DNA of 64,000 nucleotides from Pseudomonas guariconensis (GTDB lineage Bacteria; Pseudomonadota; Gammaproteobacteria; Pseudomonadales; Pseudomonadaceae). Both the position numbers and the translations under genes were made by a program. Within the stretch, counting starts at the first letter, position 1. The number at the start of each line of letters is the position of its first letter. The stretch is from assembly GCF_015680235.1 (NCBI RefSeq), contig NZ_JADLJL010000011.1:62001-126000 (forward strand), written 5' to 3'. Below the pieces are notes generated by a model. That model was not told the DNA's origin. It saw only the letters and a program-made list of their open reading frames with translations, and ran no database searches. Positions 18,036 through 28,655 of this stretch are shown in pieces.

Positions 18036-18989
18036 TTACTGCACGCCCGGATCAGCCACCAGTCGCCCGGCATCCTTGGTCAACGCATGCAGGAACTCCT
18101 GCTGCAGCTCAGGATCGTTGCGGGTCAGCTCGATCAGGCTCTGCTCCAGTTCGCTGGCTTCCTCTTCCAGCCCCAGTTCAGACAAGCGCTTGACCCGGTG
18201 GACCCATTGCCCCACCTCATCATCCTCGAGGTCATCGAAGATCAGTTCATGGGCTTCCTGTAGCTTACCGCGCAGGGCGCTGCTGACCAGCAAGCTGGCG
18301 TCGGCCCGCGCCCCATTGTCCTCGTCGGCCACGTGCAGGTGCAGGGTGCCGACGTGGTTGAGGTTCTGCTCGGAGAACGGGCTGTCCAGCAGGTTCAGGC
18401 GCAACACACCGTTGTGGTCGGTGGTGAGCTCATGGGTCAGCTTGCCGGCCTTGACCTCGACCAAGCGTTCGCTCCAGGGCAGGCTGGTGTATTCCTCGCG
18501 CTTGTCCTTCTGCACCTCGCTGATACCTGCCAGGTTCTGCTGGGCGCGGCCGTTGGACGGCACGTTCATGAACGGGTTGAGCCCGGCCAGGCCGTAGCCG
18601 AGCCAGTCATGGGTAACGCTTTGTGGCAGGTTGCCCAGGGCGAACACATTGACCACATTGGCGCCGATGCCGGCGACCACCGCCACCGCGCCCAGGGGGA
18701 TCTCGTAGATCTCCCGCCAGGGTTGGTACGGCGTGTAGCGGTCGTACCGGCGAGTGACTTCGAACTCTGTGACTTCGAAGCGCTTCTGTTCATGAACCCG
18801 CACGCGCCGCTGGGGAAGCTCCATGACCTTGGGCTCGCCCACGTCGATCTGCAGGGTATGTTCGAGCAGCTTGCGCTCGGCGCGCTCCTCATGCTCGCTG
18901 CGCTGGGACATCTGGTTGGCGCAGCCGCTGACGAGCAGGGCGCCGCACAGTGCGGCGCCCCCCAGGGCAAAGGTACTTCGCTTGGACAT
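18036..18989 (-). CDS. lipoprotein of unknown function
   Basis: A 317-residue protein with a lipoprotein signal: hydrophobic stretch then lipobox LVSGC (Cys about residue 23). Mature N terminus ANQMSQ. A hydrophobic segment near residues 100-125 (GAVAVVAGIGANVVNVFALG) suggests membrane contact. The C-terminal ~60 residues are acidic and helical. It lies beside proS at the place where P. aeruginosa has the hypothetical gene PA0957, and its stop faces dinB. No enzyme motif was recognised. Confidence 0.75.
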   Translation of the reverse strand: MSKRSTFALGGAALCGALLVSGCANQMSQRSEHEERAERKLLEHTLQIDVGEPKVMELPQRRVRVHEQKRFEVTEFEVTRRYDRYTPYQPWREIYEIPLGAVAVVAGIGANVVNVFALGNLPQSVTHDWLGYGLAGLNPFMNVPSNGRAQQNLAGISEVQKDKREEYTSLPWSERLVEVKAGKLTHELTTDHNGVLRLNLLDSPFSEQNLNHVGTLHLHVADEDNGARADASLLVSSALRGKLQEAHELIFDDLEDDEVGQWVHRVKRLSELGLEEEASELEQSLIELTRNDPELQQEFLHALTKDAGRLVADPGVQ

Positions 18990-19000
18990 GGCTACTCGTA

Positions 19001-20716
19001 TCAGCGGCGAATGCGGGCTTGCAGGAAGGTCAGCACCTCGTTGAGCGGCAAGGTCTGGGCCTCCTGCTCGGTGCGGTGCTTGTATTCCAGGTTGCCTTCG
19101 GCCAGGCCGCGGTCGCTGACCACGATGCGGTGCGGAATGCCGATCAGCTCCATGTCGGCGAACTTGATGCCGGGGCTGGTCTTCTTGTCGCGGTCGTCCA
19201 GCAGCACTTCGTAGCCGGCGGCGGTCAGTTCGGCGTACAGCTTGTCGGTGGCTTCGCGAACGGCGTCGGTTTCGTAGCGCAGCGGTACCAGGGCGATCTG
19301 GAACGGTGCCAGGGCGTCGTTCCAGATGATGCCCTTGTCGTCATAGCTCTGCTCGATGGCAGCGGCGACCACGCGGGATACGCCGATGCCATAGCAACCC
19401 ATGGCCAGGGTCACCGGCTTGCCGTTCTCGCCCAGCACCTGGCATTTGAGCGCCTCGCTGTACTTGGTGCCGAGCTGGAAGATGTGGCCAACCTCGATGC
19501 CGCGCTTGATCACCAGGGTTCCCTGGCCGTCTGGGCTCGGGTCGCCTTCGACCACGTTGCGCAGGTCGGCCACCTGTGGGACCGGCAGGTCGCGTTCCCA
19601 GTTGACGCCGAAGTAGTGCTTGTCGTCGATGTTGGCGCCGATGCCGAAGTCGCTCATCAGGGCCACGGATCGGTCGATGATGCATTCCAGCGGCAGGTTC
19701 ATCGGGCCGAGGGAGCCGGCACCGGCACCGATGGCGGCGCGCAGGTCGGCGTCGGTGGCCATGACCAGCGGGTCGGCGACCTGTTCCAGCTTGGCTGCCT
19801 TGATCTCGTTCAGCTCATGGTCGCCACGGACCACCAGGGCGACCAGCTTGCCTTCCTCGGCGCCACGTACGATGAGGGTCTTGACGGTCTTCTCGATCGG
19901 CAGGCCGTAGTTTTCGACCAGTTGCGCGATGGTCTTGGCATCGGGCGTATCGACCAGGCGCAGCTCCTCGGTGGGGGCCGGGCGCACGGTTTCACGCGGG
20001 ATGGCTTCGGCCTTCTCGATGTTGGCGGCGTAGTCGGAGCTGTCGCTGAAGATCACATCGTCTTCGCCGGACTCGGCCAGGACGTGGAATTCATGGGAGT
20101 AGCTGCCACCGATGGAGCCGGTGTCGGCCTGCACCGGACGGAAGTCCAGGCCCAGGCGGGTGAAGATATTGGTGTATGCCTGGTGCATGCGGTCGTAGGT
20201 TTCCTGCAGGGAAGCCTGGTCGGCATGGAAGGAGTAGGCGTCCTTCATGATGAATTCGCGGCCGCGCATCAGGCCGAAGCGCGGACGGATCTCGTCACGG
20301 AACTTGGTCTGAATCTGGTACATGTTCAGCGGCAGCTGTTTATAGCTGGACAGCTCGTTGCGCGCGAGGTCGGTGATGACCTCCTCGTGGGTCGGGCCAA
20401 CGCAGAACTCGCGGTCGTGGCGGTCTTTCAGGCGCAGCAGCTCTGGGCCGTACTGTTCCCAGCGGCCGGATTCCTGCCAAAGCTCGGCAGGCTGGATGCT
20501 TGGCATCAGCACTTCCAGTGCGCCGGCGGCGTTCATTTCCTCGCGGACCACTGCTTCGACCTTGCGCATCACCCGCAGGCCCATCGGCAGCCAGGTGTAC
20601 AGGCCGGAGGCCAGCTTGCGGATCATGCCGGCGCGCAGCATGAGCTGATGGCTGATGACCACTGCGTCGGCAGGGGTTTCTTTCTGGGTGGCGAGCAAAT
20701 ATTGACTGGTGCGCAT
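19001..20716 (-). CDS. proS: prolyl-tRNA synthetase
   Basis: A 571-residue bacterial-type class II synthetase. Class II motifs are visible as the motif-2-like block [20 protein letters not shown] and motif 3 [13 protein letters not shown]. Between them (about 230-390) lies the inserted editing domain that hydrolyses alanyl-tRNA(Pro), recognisable by [14 protein letters not shown]. The C-terminal anticodon-binding domain ends with [29 protein letters not shown]. The start at 20716 matches the family start MRTSQYLL; the frame upstream is not protein-like. The lipoprotein gene begins 11 bases after the stop, so they may be cotranscribed. Confidence 0.95.
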   Translation of the reverse strand: MRTSQYLLATQKETPADAVVISHQLMLRAGMIRKLASGLYTWLPMGLRVMRKVEAVVREEMNAAGALEVLMPSIQPAELWQESGRWEQYGPELLRLKDRHDREFCVGPTHEEVITDLARNELSSYKQLPLNMYQIQTKFRDEIRPRFGLMRGREFIMKDAYSFHADQASLQETYDRMHQAYTNIFTRLGLDFRPVQADTGSIGGSYSHEFHVLAESGEDDVIFSDSSDYAANIEKAEAIPRETVRPAPTEELRLVDTPDAKTIAQLVENYGLPIEKTVKTLIVRGAEEGKLVALVVRGDHELNEIKAAKLEQVADPLVMATDADLRAAIGAGAGSLGPMNLPLECIIDRSVALMSDFGIGANIDDKHYFGVNWERDLPVPQVADLRNVVEGDPSPDGQGTLVIKRGIEVGHIFQLGTKYSEALKCQVLGENGKPVTLAMGCYGIGVSRVVAAAIEQSYDDKGIIWNDALAPFQIALVPLRYETDAVREATDKLYAELTAAGYEVLLDDRDKKTSPGIKFADMELIGIPHRIVVSDRGLAEGNLEYKHRTEQEAQTLPLNEVLTFLQARIRR

Positions 20717-20819
20717 GGTGAGCCGTGTCGATTGCCTAAGACGTTGAAATGACCCCGCATTGTACGGGGGCGAAGCGAAGGCGTACAGGATGCCCCAGGG
20801 CGGGGCGCTTGTCAGCCAA

Positions 20820-20848
20820 GAAAAAGCCCGGCGATCGCCGGGCTTTTC
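20820..20848. terminator. terminator after oprD
   Basis: Perfect hairpin AAAAGCCCGGCGATCGCCGGGCTTTT with T-runs on both strands. It ends the oprD transcript and lies upstream of proS. Confidence 0.85.
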
Positions 20849-20876
20849 CAGTGCGGGGCAGTGCAAGCCGGTGGGC

Positions 20877-22193
20877 TTACAGGATGCTCAGCGGGTACTC
20901 GACGATCAGGCGCAGTTCGTCCAGAGATGGGGAGCCGTAGTAGACGCCATCGGAGGAGCGGTAGGTAGCCTGGCGTACGCGGAAGCTCAGGTCTTTCGCC
21001 GGGCCTTCCTGCAGCACGTACTTGATGTCGATGTCGCGTTCCCATTCCTTGCCGTTGCTGGTGCCGGCGACGTTGGCGTCGGTACCGCGCACGTAGCGGG
21101 TCATGAAGGTCAGGCCTGGGATGCCGTACTCGGCGAAGTTCAGGTCGTAGCGAGCCTGCCAGGACTTCTCGTCTTCGGCGTTGAAGTCGGAACGGGCAAC
21201 GGAGTTGGCCAGGAAGATGGTGCCGCCACCGTCGATACCGTAGGCGTAGTCGCCGTCACCGGTCACTTTCTGGTAAGCCAAGGTGAAGGTGTGTGCGCCA
21301 ATGTTGTAAGCGCCCGAAAGGCTGAACGCACGGTTGTCGAGTTTGTCGCCATCGAAGGCGCGAGCACGGTCGCCATCGCTCTTGGTGTCATAGATGTTGA
21401 AGTCGAACACCAAGCCTTGCTTGTCGGAGATTGGCAGAGCCCAGTTTACGTTGGCGTAGTACTTGCGCCAGTAGTCTTCTACCTTGGAGTAGTAGAGGCT
21501 GGTGCTCAGGTTATCGCTAAAGGCATAAGTACCGCCAACGATGTTGGCTTCTGTCAGGCCAGGGTTCTTGATGCCGGTGTCGCTGTCGCGGCCGCCGATG
21601 CTGTCCTTATAAGTCTGGGCCTGAGCGTTGAGGCGTGTGAAATGGCCGGCATTCAGTTCGAGGCCTTCGATTTCGTTGCTGGTCAACAGGAAGCCTTCGG
21701 CGACTTCCGGTAGCAGACGACTGTCGTCGGTAGCGAAGACCGGCAAGGCGGTGAATTGTCCGCCATACTTCAGAACGGTGTCGGAGATGCGCAGTTTGAC
21801 GGCACCATGGGCTTCAGAGTAGTCATCTTGCGCGCGGCCATCTTCTCCGATTGGGAACAAGCCTGTGCCAGCGCGGCCGCGACCGCTGTCCAATTTGACA
21901 CCCAGAAGTCCAATCGCATCCACACCCACACCTACGGTGCCCTGGGTGAATCCGGACTCGAAGGTGCCCACGAAACCTAGGCCGGTCTCTTCCACGCGGC
22001 TCTGACGGTCACCGGTAACGGGATCCCGGTCATTGTTACGGAAGTCACGGCTGAAATACAGCATACGGGTCTTGACATTCAGCTGGCTGTCCTCGATGAA
22101 ACCTTTGGATTCATCCTGCGAAGAGGCCAGGGCCAGCTGCGAGGTCCCTGCCGCGACGGCCAGGGCGATCATGCTCCACTTCATCACGCGCAT
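20877..22193 (-). CDS. OprD-family outer membrane porin
   Basis: A 438-residue substrate-selective outer-membrane channel. It has a signal peptide (about 1-23, ending TSQLALA) followed by the family opening [20 protein letters not shown], then alternating strands with [20 protein letters not shown] and [20 protein letters not shown], diagnostic of the OprD superfamily; the C-terminal strand ends [12 protein letters not shown]. It should be an 18-stranded barrel for small nutrients, often amino acids or aromatic acids. The substrate cannot be told from the sequence. It lies at the oprD position (between proS and the HIT gene) in related Pseudomonas. The start at 22193 has GGAGC 12 bases upstream. 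Confidence 0.9.
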   Translation of the reverse strand: MRVMKWSMIALAVAAGTSQLALASSQDESKGFIEDSQLNVKTRMLYFSRDFRNNDRDPVTGDRQSRVEETGLGFVGTFESGFTQGTVGVGVDAIGLLGVKLDSGRGRAGTGLFPIGEDGRAQDDYSEAHGAVKLRISDTVLKYGGQFTALPVFATDDSRLLPEVAEGFLLTSNEIEGLELNAGHFTRLNAQAQTYKDSIGGRDSDTGIKNPGLTEANIVGGTYAFSDNLSTSLYYSKVEDYWRKYYANVNWALPISDKQGLVFDFNIYDTKSDGDRARAFDGDKLDNRAFSLSGAYNIGAHTFTLAYQKVTGDGDYAYGIDGGGTIFLANSVARSDFNAEDEKSWQARYDLNFAEYGIPGLTFMTRYVRGTDANVAGTSNGKEWERDIDIKYVLQEGPAKDLSFRVRQATYRSSDGVYYGSPSLDELRLIVEYPLSIL

Positions 22194-22900
22194 CGTGATT
22201 TGCTCCTTTGGTTTAGGAAGAGTACCGCTGCGCCCAGGTTTTTTAGTTATAGGGGCAGCGCTTTCTTTTTATGTCGGCGAAAATGTATATCACGCTGACT
22301 GTTCTTTGCGATATCGGAAAAAACAACCTTTTTATAATTTTTTCACAATGTCGCTTTTAGTGAGATCCGTGTCGCAAATCACGCCCTTTTCAGGGGCGTA
22401 CAACGCCAGCGCCGTTATCACTTTCGTAACAAATATGTAACAAACATAAATGGACGAAGAGAAACTCCCTGGATATCCATGCCGCTGTTGTTATTTGTCG
22501 CGTACCTGCCGGTTGCAGGCATCGTGCCGACTTGAATGACAGGGAATGCAACAAGCGTGCTCAAAATCACGAACGCTTCATGAAATTTTCACATCCGCTG
22601 CGGACCAAGCGAGAAAACCTCCGCAAACACGGAGCGAGGCATGTCTGATGGTGTGCCAAGAGTGGCGGCCAGTGCCCGCAATAAAACCTGTCATTGAAGT
22701 CAATGTGTTACCGCCATTTGTTAATCCGGGTAGAAAGCAGTGGGGCGTATCGCGCGGGCGGGCCTCTTTTTGGTGCGAAAAGTAGCGCAGTGTTACCGAG
22801 GTGGGCACGACAGTGCTCCTGTCTGGGTGCTGAAGCAGGGTATCCTTGCGTTATTGGCCCGCATTGCCCGCTGGGCTGTTTTGTCTTGAGGAGGTTTGCC
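22194..22900. other. 707-base region upstream of oprD and the HIT gene
   Basis: The first 260 bases next to oprD are AT-rich, with poly-T and poly-A runs (for example around 22319-22345) typical of promoter DNA. Short open frames exist but none has a ribosome-binding site or recognisable domain. No REP unit is visible. Confidence 0.5.
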
Positions 22901-23320
22901 GTGTTTGTCCTGGATTCGCGTCTGCAACAGGATTCCCTGGTGTTGGGAGATCTGCCGCTGTGCCGCCTGCTGCTGAGCAAGGATGCCAATTACCCCTGGT
23001 TCATATTGGTGCCGCGGCGCGCCGAGGTCAGCGAGCTGTTCGAGTTGAGCGAGGCCGATCAACAGCAGCTCTGGAAGGAAACCACCTACCTGGCCGAAAC
23101 CCTCAAGGGGTGCTTCGCGGCCGACAAGATGAACGTGGCCACCCTGGGCAATGTGGTCAGCCAGCTGCACATGCATGTCATCGTTCGCCGCCGCGACGAT
23201 GCCGCCTGGCCGGCGCCGGTGTGGGGGCGCCATCCTGCGGCTGACTATACCTCGGAGCAGGTCGAGGCGATCCGCCAGCGCCTGCGTGCGGTATTGAACG
23301 ATGACTTCAAGGAGGTCTGA
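22901..23320 (+). CDS. HIT-family hydrolase
   Basis: A 139-residue histidine-triad protein, starting at GTG 22901 after AGGAGGT. The triad region reads QLHMHVIVR near the middle, so the first histidine of HxHxH is glutamine, a common variant in this branch. N-terminal part is FVLDSRLQQDSLVLGDLPL. Such proteins hydrolyse nucleotide phosphoramidates or related dinucleotides. It lies two bases upstream of slyX, in the same order as P. aeruginosa PA0959-PA0960. Confidence 0.85.
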   Translation: MFVLDSRLQQDSLVLGDLPLCRLLLSKDANYPWFILVPRRAEVSELFELSEADQQQLWKETTYLAETLKGCFAADKMNVATLGNVVSQLHMHVIVRRRDDAAWPAPVWGRHPAADYTSEQVEAIRQRLRAVLNDDFKEV

Positions 23321-23323
23321 ACC

Positions 23324-23530
23324 ATGTCGCTGGAGTCGAGAGTCGTCGAGCTTGAAAGCCGCCAGGCGTTTCAGGATGACACCATCCAGGCGCTTAACGA
23401 CGTGGTGGTCGAGCAGGCCCGGGTGATCGAGCGCCTGCAATTGCAGGTGGCCGAGTTGATCAAGCGCTACGAGGAGATGGTGGGGCAGTACGGCAGTGAG
23501 GGAGAAGAGGCGCCGCCGCCTCATTATTGA
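23324..23530 (+). CDS. slyX: SlyX
   Basis: A 68-residue protein with a heptad-like coiled coil ([29 protein letters not shown] and on) and a proline-rich, acidic C terminus (EEAPPPHY), characteristic of SlyX. The role of SlyX is not established. It starts 4 bases after the HIT stop, so the two are an operon. Confidence 0.9.
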   Translation: MSLESRVVELESRQAFQDDTIQALNDVVVEQARVIERLQLQVAELIKRYEEMVGQYGSEGEEAPPPHY

Positions 23531-23578
23531 AGCGGCAATGGCGTGGCGGGCAAGCCGCTACGCCATCACCGCCCAGGG

Positions 23579-24172
23579 TCAGCGGCGGGAGACCGCGACC
23601 ACGTCTTCGGCCTGCAGGCCCTTGTCGCGGTGCATCACCGAGAACTCCACGCGCTGGCCTTCGACCAGCACACGATGCCCTTCGCCACGAATGGCGCGAA
23701 AGTGTACGAAGATATCGTCACCCGAGTCGCGGGAAATGAAGCCGAAACCCTTGGAGGTGTTGAACCACTTGACCGTGCCAGTATCACGCTTGCCGCCATC
23801 CTGGGCGACGCCCTGGCTGGCGCGGGGCTTGCCGATGCTGCGGGCGAAGCCTGCGCCCAGGTGCAGGGCGACAGCGACGGCGGCGCAGAGCAGGGCCGGC
23901 AGGTCGCCCAGCTCCGGGCGGGCCAGCAGGGTAATGGTCTGCAAGATCACGGCCAGCACCAGCAGGGCGCAGGCCAGGTATTGCAGTTGCTGGCGCAGGC
24001 CTTTGTAGTAGTGCGGCAGGGCCGGTGCCAAGAGCAGGTTGAGCAGGCCGAGCAAGGCCAGGTAGACGGCTTCGGGTTGTTGGAGGAACGGCGTTGCTTC
24101 GGTTTTGAGGCTGGGTATGAGCGATAGCAGCAAAGCCGCCACGCCCGTCACCAGATGGACGATCTTGAACAT
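23579..24172 (-). CDS. membrane protein with C-terminal cold-shock domain
   Basis: A 197-residue protein. The N-terminal ~115 residues contain four hydrophobic segments (about 5-20, 32-50, 62-80 and 90-108). The C-terminal ~70 residues are a cold-shock domain with RNP1-type GFGFISR and RNP2-type DIFVHF after [11 protein letters not shown]. This places a single-stranded nucleic-acid-binding domain on the inner membrane, probably facing the cytoplasm. It is the counterpart of P. aeruginosa PA0961. Function is not established. Confidence 0.85.
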   Translation of the reverse strand: MFKIVHLVTGVAALLLSLIPSLKTEATPFLQQPEAVYLALLGLLNLLLAPALPHYYKGLRQQLQYLACALLVLAVILQTITLLARPELGDLPALLCAAVAVALHLGAGFARSIGKPRASQGVAQDGGKRDTGTVKWFNTSKGFGFISRDSGDDIFVHFRAIRGEGHRVLVEGQRVEFSVMHRDKGLQAEDVVAVSRR

Positions 24173-24436
24173 TTGAGTGGGCTCACATTGATAAGGCCGA
24201 TCACAGGAAGAGCTGCCAGGGTGGTGCGCAGGTGTAAGGCGCGATCACACGGTTGGCAGCCTATGCACCCGGCAATGACAGTCCGCACGGGTGGCACGGT
24301 GCCTATTTAACAGCAAAGGCAGGGGGTTCTCAAACCGCGAGGGATGGATTGCCCTGGATCACGGGCAGGAACGGGTGGGTCTGATACAGTTTGTGATGCC
24401 CGCTTGATGACCAAGCCTTGTGAGAAGGAGAGATCC

Positions 24437-24910
24437 ATGGCAATCGATATCGGTATCAGCGAAGAAGACCGCAAGTCCATCGTCGATGGGCTTTCTCGCC
24501 TGCTGTCGGATACCTACGTGCTGTATCTGAAAACCCACAATTTCCATTGGAACGTCACCGGCCCATCGTTTCGTACGCTACACCTGATGTTCGAGGAGCA
24601 ATACAACGAGCTGGCCCTGGCGGTCGACTCGATCGCCGAGCGTATCCGCGCCCTGGGCTTCCCGGCTCCTGGCTCCTATGCCTTCTATGCACGTCACTCC
24701 TCGATCAAGGAAGAAGAGGGCGTGCCACCGGCCGACGAGATGATCCGCCAGCTCGTCCAAGGCCAGGAAGCGGTGGTGCGCACCGCGCGCAGCATATTCC
24801 CGGTGGTCGACAAGGTCAGCGACGAACCGACGGCCGACCTGCTGACCCAGCGCATGCAGGTGCATGAAAAAACCGCCTGGATGTTGCGCGTGCTGCTCGA
24901 CGGCAACTGA
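24437..24910 (+). CDS. Dps-family ferritin-like protein
   Basis: A 157-residue protein predicted to assemble into a 12-subunit cage that stores iron and protects DNA from oxidants. It has the Dps ferroxidase signature: [14 protein letters not shown], then [25 protein letters not shown], giving the histidines, aspartate and glutamate of the intersubunit iron site. The ATG at 24437 follows AGAAGGAGA; a longer start at 24407 is less likely. The 264-base leader contains no recognised feature. It precedes aspS, as PA0962 does in P. aeruginosa. Confidence 0.9.
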   Translation: MAIDIGISEEDRKSIVDGLSRLLSDTYVLYLKTHNFHWNVTGPSFRTLHLMFEEQYNELALAVDSIAERIRALGFPAPGSYAFYARHSSIKEEEGVPPADEMIRQLVQGQEAVVRTARSIFPVVDKVSDEPTADLLTQRMQVHEKTAWMLRVLLDGN

Positions 24911-24934
24911 TCGCCTGCTGGCGACAGGCGTTCG

Positions 24935-24971
24935 CAAGGCCTGGTTCCTGCACAGGAACCAGGCCTTTTCG
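24935..24971 (+). terminator. terminator after the dps-like gene
   Basis: Perfect stem AAGGCCTGGTTCCTG / CAGGAACCAGGCCTT with a two-base loop, then TTTTC. Confidence 0.9.
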
Positions 24972-25093
24972 TTTCCTTGAGGAAGGTTTTGCCACTGCTC
25001 TCCAGGCGCCTTCGGCGCTTTATTGGGCCTGTCCCTCGTGCGCAGGCACTTGGGTGTCTTCCCAGGCAATGGAGCGGTTCGGTGGATATAAGG

Positions 25094-25420
25094 ATGCAAC
25101 AAGGCAAGCGCAGCGCTTGCCAGGGGAAATGGCCAGGCAAGCAGTGCATCGACCCGTTCGGGACGGATTTCGACATGATGCAGGTCCGGCCGGTCTCGCG
25201 CTCGGTCCGGCTCAACGGCTTTGCTACCTGCCTGCGCCTGGAGGTGGTCTACTGGCGGATCCTGGAGCGGATCGCCGAGGCCAACCAGTGTACGGTAAGC
25301 GCGGTGCTGTCCTATGTGGACCGGGAAGTGCACCTGCGTCATGGCGGGGTGCGCAACTTCAGCGGGTTGATCCGGGTGATCTGCGTGGCCTGGCTGCTCG
25401 ATCCGCCCAGCATGCGCTGA
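25094..25420 (+). CDS. ribbon-helix-helix domain protein
   Basis: A protein of about 108 residues (start uncertain). The C-terminal ~75 residues fit the RHH_4 family: SRSVRLNGFATCLRLEVVYWRILERIA, in which the strand RSVRLNG would contact DNA and the two helices follow. The N-terminal 30 residues are basic and poorly conserved, and an alternative start at 25175 or 25178 would remove most of them. It lies between dps and fmdB. It is probably a small DNA-binding regulator, with no toxin partner visible. Confidence 0.7.
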   Translation: MQQGKRSACQGKWPGKQCIDPFGTDFDMMQVRPVSRSVRLNGFATCLRLEVVYWRILERIAEANQCTVSAVLSYVDREVHLRHGGVRNFSGLIRVICVAWLLDPPSMR

Positions 25421-25513
25421 TCGCCAGGCGGGCTGCACGGCTGTCCTTAACCATATATAATCCCGCTTTTTACTGCCCCCGGCAGTCAGCGTTGTGGTTG
25501 AAGAGAGACACCC

Positions 25514-25735
25514 ATGCCCCTTTATGACTATCAATGTGCATCCTGCGACCACCGGATGGAAGTGTTGCAGAAGATCAGCGCCGCGCCGCTGACCGATTGC
25601 CCGGCGTGCCAAGAGCCGGCGCTGAAGAAGCTGTTGTCGGTACCCGGTTTCCGCCTGAGCGGTAACGGCTGGTACGAGACCGATTTCAAGACCGGGGCGA
25701 AAAAGAATCTGGCAGGCGGCGACAAGGCCGACTGA
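25514..25735 (+). CDS. FmdB-family zinc ribbon protein
   Basis: A 73-residue protein starting MPLYDYQCASCDHRMEVLQ, with two CxxC pairs (CASC and CPAC) that bind zinc. A C-terminal tail (GAKKNLAGGDKAD) is charged. The family is named for regulators of formamidase or sulfur enzymes, but a biochemical role for this small form is not known. It is upstream of aspS with a 94-base gap and is probably cotranscribed with it. Confidence 0.85.
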   Translation: MPLYDYQCASCDHRMEVLQKISAAPLTDCPACQEPALKKLLSVPGFRLSGNGWYETDFKTGAKKNLAGGDKAD

Positions 25736-25829
25736 GTTGAATTGCAGCGACCGGGTCTTGCAGTATTAGCCCCTCAGGGCGGCCAGACCTCCACCGAATA
25801 CACGAATCACGAGAAGCGAAACCACCATC

Positions 25830-27605
25830 ATGATGCGCAGCCATTATTGCGGCCAACTGAACGAGCGCCTGGACGGCCAGGAAGTCACCCTTTGCGGCTG
25901 GGTCCATCGTCGCCGCGACCACGGCGGGGTGATCTTCCTCGACATCCGTGACCGCGAAGGCATGGCCCAGGTCGTCTTCGACCCGGATCGCGCCGAGACT
26001 TTCGCCAACGCCGACCGCGTGCGCAGCGAGTACGTCGTGCAGATCACCGGCAAGGTGCGCCTGCGTCCGGAAGGCGCGGTCAACCCGAACATGGCTTCGG
26101 GCGCCATTGAAGTGCTGGGCTACGAGCTGACCGTCCTCAACGAGGCCGAAACCCCGCCGTTCCCGCTCAACGAATACTCTGACGTGGGCGAGGAAACCCG
26201 CCTGCGCTACCGCTTCATCGACCTGCGTCGTCCGGAGATGGCCGACAAGCTGCGCCTGCGTTCGCGCATCACCAGCAGCATCCGCCGCTACCTGGACGAG
26301 AACGGCTTCCTCGACGTCGAGACGCCGATCCTGACTCGCGCCACCCCGGAAGGCGCCCGCGACTACCTGGTGCCGAGCCGCACCCACGCTGGCAGCTTTT
26401 TCGCCCTGCCGCAATCGCCACAGCTGTTCAAGCAGCTGTTGATGGTCGCCGGCTTCGACCGCTACTACCAGATCGCCAAGTGCTTCCGTGACGAAGACCT
26501 GCGTGCCGACCGCCAGCCGGAATTCACCCAGATCGACATCGAGACCAGCTTCCTCGACGAGTCCGAGATCATGGGCCTGACCGAAGGCATGATCCGCAAG
26601 CTGTTCAAGGAAGTCCTGGATCTTGAGTTCGGCGAATTCCCGCACATGACTTACGAAGAGGCCATGCGCCGCTACGGCTCCGACAAGCCTGACCTGCGTA
26701 TCCCGCTGGAACTGGTCGACGTCGCCGACCAGCTCAAGGATGTCGACTTCAAGGTCTTTGCCGGCCCTGCCAACGATCCGAAGTGCCGCGTCACCGCCCT
26801 GCGCCTGCCAGGCGGCGCCAGCATGCCGCGCAGCCGCATCGACGAGTACACCAAGTTCGTCGGCATCTACGGTGCCAAGGGCCTGGCGTACATCAAGGTC
26901 AACGAGCGCGCCAAGGGCGTCGAAGGCCTGCAATCGCCGATCGTCAAGAACATCCCCGAGGCCAACCTCAACGTGATCCTCGATCGCGTGGGTGCGGTCG
27001 ATGGCGACATCGTGTTCTTCGGTGCCGACAAGGCCAAGATCGTCAGCGAAGCCCTGGGCGCGCTGCGTATCCGCCTGGGCCACGACTTCGAGTTGCTGAC
27101 CTGCGAGTGGGCCCCGATGTGGGTCGTCGACTTCCCGATGTTCGAAGAGAACGACGACGGCAGCTTCAGCGCGCTGCACCACCCGTTCACCGCGCCCAAG
27201 TGCACCCCGGAAGAGCTCGAGGCCAACCCGGCCGGCGCTCTGTCCCGTGCCTACGACATGGTTCTCAACGGCACCGAGCTCGGTGGCGGTTCGATCCGTA
27301 TCCACCGCAAGGAAATGCAACAGGCCGTATTCCGCCTGCTGGGCATCGGTGCCGAAGAGCAGCAGGAGAAGTTCGGCTTCCTGCTCGATGCCCTGAAGTT
27401 CGGCGCGCCGCCCCATGGTGGCCTGGCCTTCGGCCTGGACCGCCTGGTCATGCTGATGACCGGCGCCCAGTCGATCCGTGAAGTGATCGCCTTCCCGAAA
27501 ACCCAGAGCGCCGCGTGCGTCATGACCCAGGCCCCTGGCCTGGTGGACGCCAAGGCCCTGCGCGAGCTGCACATCCGTCTGCGCGAGCAGACCAAGGTCG
27601 AATAA
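25830..27605 (+). CDS. aspS: aspartyl-tRNA synthetase (non-discriminating type)
   Basis: A 591-residue class IIb synthetase. An N-terminal OB-fold anticodon-binding domain (about 1-110) precedes the catalytic core with motif 2 [20 protein letters not shown] and motif 3 [12 protein letters not shown]. The bacterial insertion GAD domain lies between them (about 290-420). In P. aeruginosa the orthologous enzyme is non-discriminating, charging both tRNA-Asp and tRNA-Asn for GatCAB; I saw no asparaginyl-tRNA synthetase here, but one window cannot decide this. Confidence 0.95.
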   Translation: MMRSHYCGQLNERLDGQEVTLCGWVHRRRDHGGVIFLDIRDREGMAQVVFDPDRAETFANADRVRSEYVVQITGKVRLRPEGAVNPNMASGAIEVLGYELTVLNEAETPPFPLNEYSDVGEETRLRYRFIDLRRPEMADKLRLRSRITSSIRRYLDENGFLDVETPILTRATPEGARDYLVPSRTHAGSFFALPQSPQLFKQLLMVAGFDRYYQIAKCFRDEDLRADRQPEFTQIDIETSFLDESEIMGLTEGMIRKLFKEVLDLEFGEFPHMTYEEAMRRYGSDKPDLRIPLELVDVADQLKDVDFKVFAGPANDPKCRVTALRLPGGASMPRSRIDEYTKFVGIYGAKGLAYIKVNERAKGVEGLQSPIVKNIPEANLNVILDRVGAVDGDIVFFGADKAKIVSEALGALRIRLGHDFELLTCEWAPMWVVDFPMFEENDDGSFSALHHPFTAPKCTPEELEANPAGALSRAYDMVLNGTELGGGSIRIHRKEMQQAVFRLLGIGAEEQQEKFGFLLDALKFGAPPHGGLAFGLDRLVMLMTGAQSIREVIAFPKTQSAACVMTQAPGLVDAKALRELHIRLREQTKVE

Positions 27606-27713
27606 TCGGCCCGGGCGCTTCCCGGTGGAGGCGCCCACGCGCTTCGGCGCTGTTTTCTCGCGTTCCGCCCTTCGGGGCGGAACCTGTTTCTGTTTGAAGG
27701 ATTTGGAGACGTT

Positions 27714-28466
27714 ATGGCTGGTCATTCGAAGTGGGCAAACATCAAGCACCGCAAAGAACGCCAGGATGCCAAGAGAGGCAAGATCTTCACCAAGTGGATC
27801 CGCGAGCTGACCGTCGCCGCTAAGCAGGGCGGTGCTGACCCGGCCTCCAACCCACGCCTGCGCCTGGCATTGGACAAGGCCCTGGGCGCCAACATGAGCC
27901 GCGACATCATCGACCGCGCCGTGGCCCGTGGTGCCGGTACCAATGAAAGCGACAACGTCGAAGAGCTCAGCTACGAAGGCTACGGCCCCGGTGGCGTGGC
28001 GATCATGGTCGAGGCCATGACCGACAACCGCAACCGTACCGCGGCTGCCGTGCGCCATGCCTTCTCCAAGTGCGGCGGCAACCTGGGCACCGACGGCTCG
28101 GTGGCCTACCTGTTCGAACGCAAGGGGCAAATCAGCTTCGCCGCCGACCTGGGTGTGGACGAAGAAGCCCTGATGGAAGCGGCCATGGAAGCCGATGCCG
28201 ACGACGTGGTGAGCAACGATGACGGCTCCTTCGATGTCTTCACCTCGTTCAACAGCTTCTATGCGGTGCGCAACGCCTTGGAGGAAGCCGGTTTCAAGGC
28301 TTCGGACGCCGAGATCGTGATGCAGCCTACCACCAGTGCCGAGCTGGATCAGGAAGGGGCCGAGAAGGTGCTCAAGCTGATCGACATGCTCGAGGACCTG
28401 GATGACGTGCAGAACGTCTACTCCAATGCCGAGATCTCCGACGAGATCATGGAAAAACTCGGCTAA
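27714..28466 (+). CDS. yebC: YebC/PmpR-family regulator
   Basis: A 250-residue DUF28 protein beginning [20 protein letters not shown]. The family was described as a transcription factor (PmpR in P. aeruginosa represses the quinolone signal system). YebC proteins have also been connected to translation of proline-rich stretches. The three alternating domains and acidic central part ([18 protein letters not shown]) are typical. It is downstream of aspS and upstream of ruvC; a REP pair separates it from ruvC. Confidence 0.93.
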   Translation: MAGHSKWANIKHRKERQDAKRGKIFTKWIRELTVAAKQGGADPASNPRLRLALDKALGANMSRDIIDRAVARGAGTNESDNVEELSYEGYGPGGVAIMVEAMTDNRNRTAAAVRHAFSKCGGNLGTDGSVAYLFERKGQISFAADLGVDEEALMEAAMEADADDVVSNDDGSFDVFTSFNSFYAVRNALEEAGFKASDAEIVMQPTTSAELDQEGAEKVLKLIDMLEDLDDVQNVYSNAEISDEIMEKLG

Positions 28467-28503
28467 GGTATCTGGTTTATCCTGGCATGGCTCGTTGAGC
28501 CTA

Positions 28504-28613
28504 CGGCCCTTTCGAGGCACAAGGCCGCTCCTACAGATACAGCGACGTTCTTCAAGGTCGGCGCGATGTCTGTAGGAGCGGCCTTGTGCCGCGAAAGGGC
28601 TGCAAAGCAGCCT
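28504..28613. repeat. inverted REP pair between yebC and ruvC
   Basis: Left unit CGGCCCTTTCGAGGCACAAGGCCGCTCCTACAG and right unit CTGTAGGAGCGGCCTTGTGCCGCGAAAGGGCTGC, separated by about 30 bases. Confidence 0.85.
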
Positions 28614-28655
28614 CAGGGGCCGCGCGCGTCGTATTCTTTATCTATTGCAGGCGTT

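Noticed and set aside
18950..20752. 600-codon plus-strand frame
   Set aside because: Antisense to proS and low-complexity in composition; proS on the opposite strand is unambiguous.
22546..22785. 79-codon plus-strand frame upstream of the HIT gene
   Set aside because: No ribosome-binding site and no protein-like pattern.
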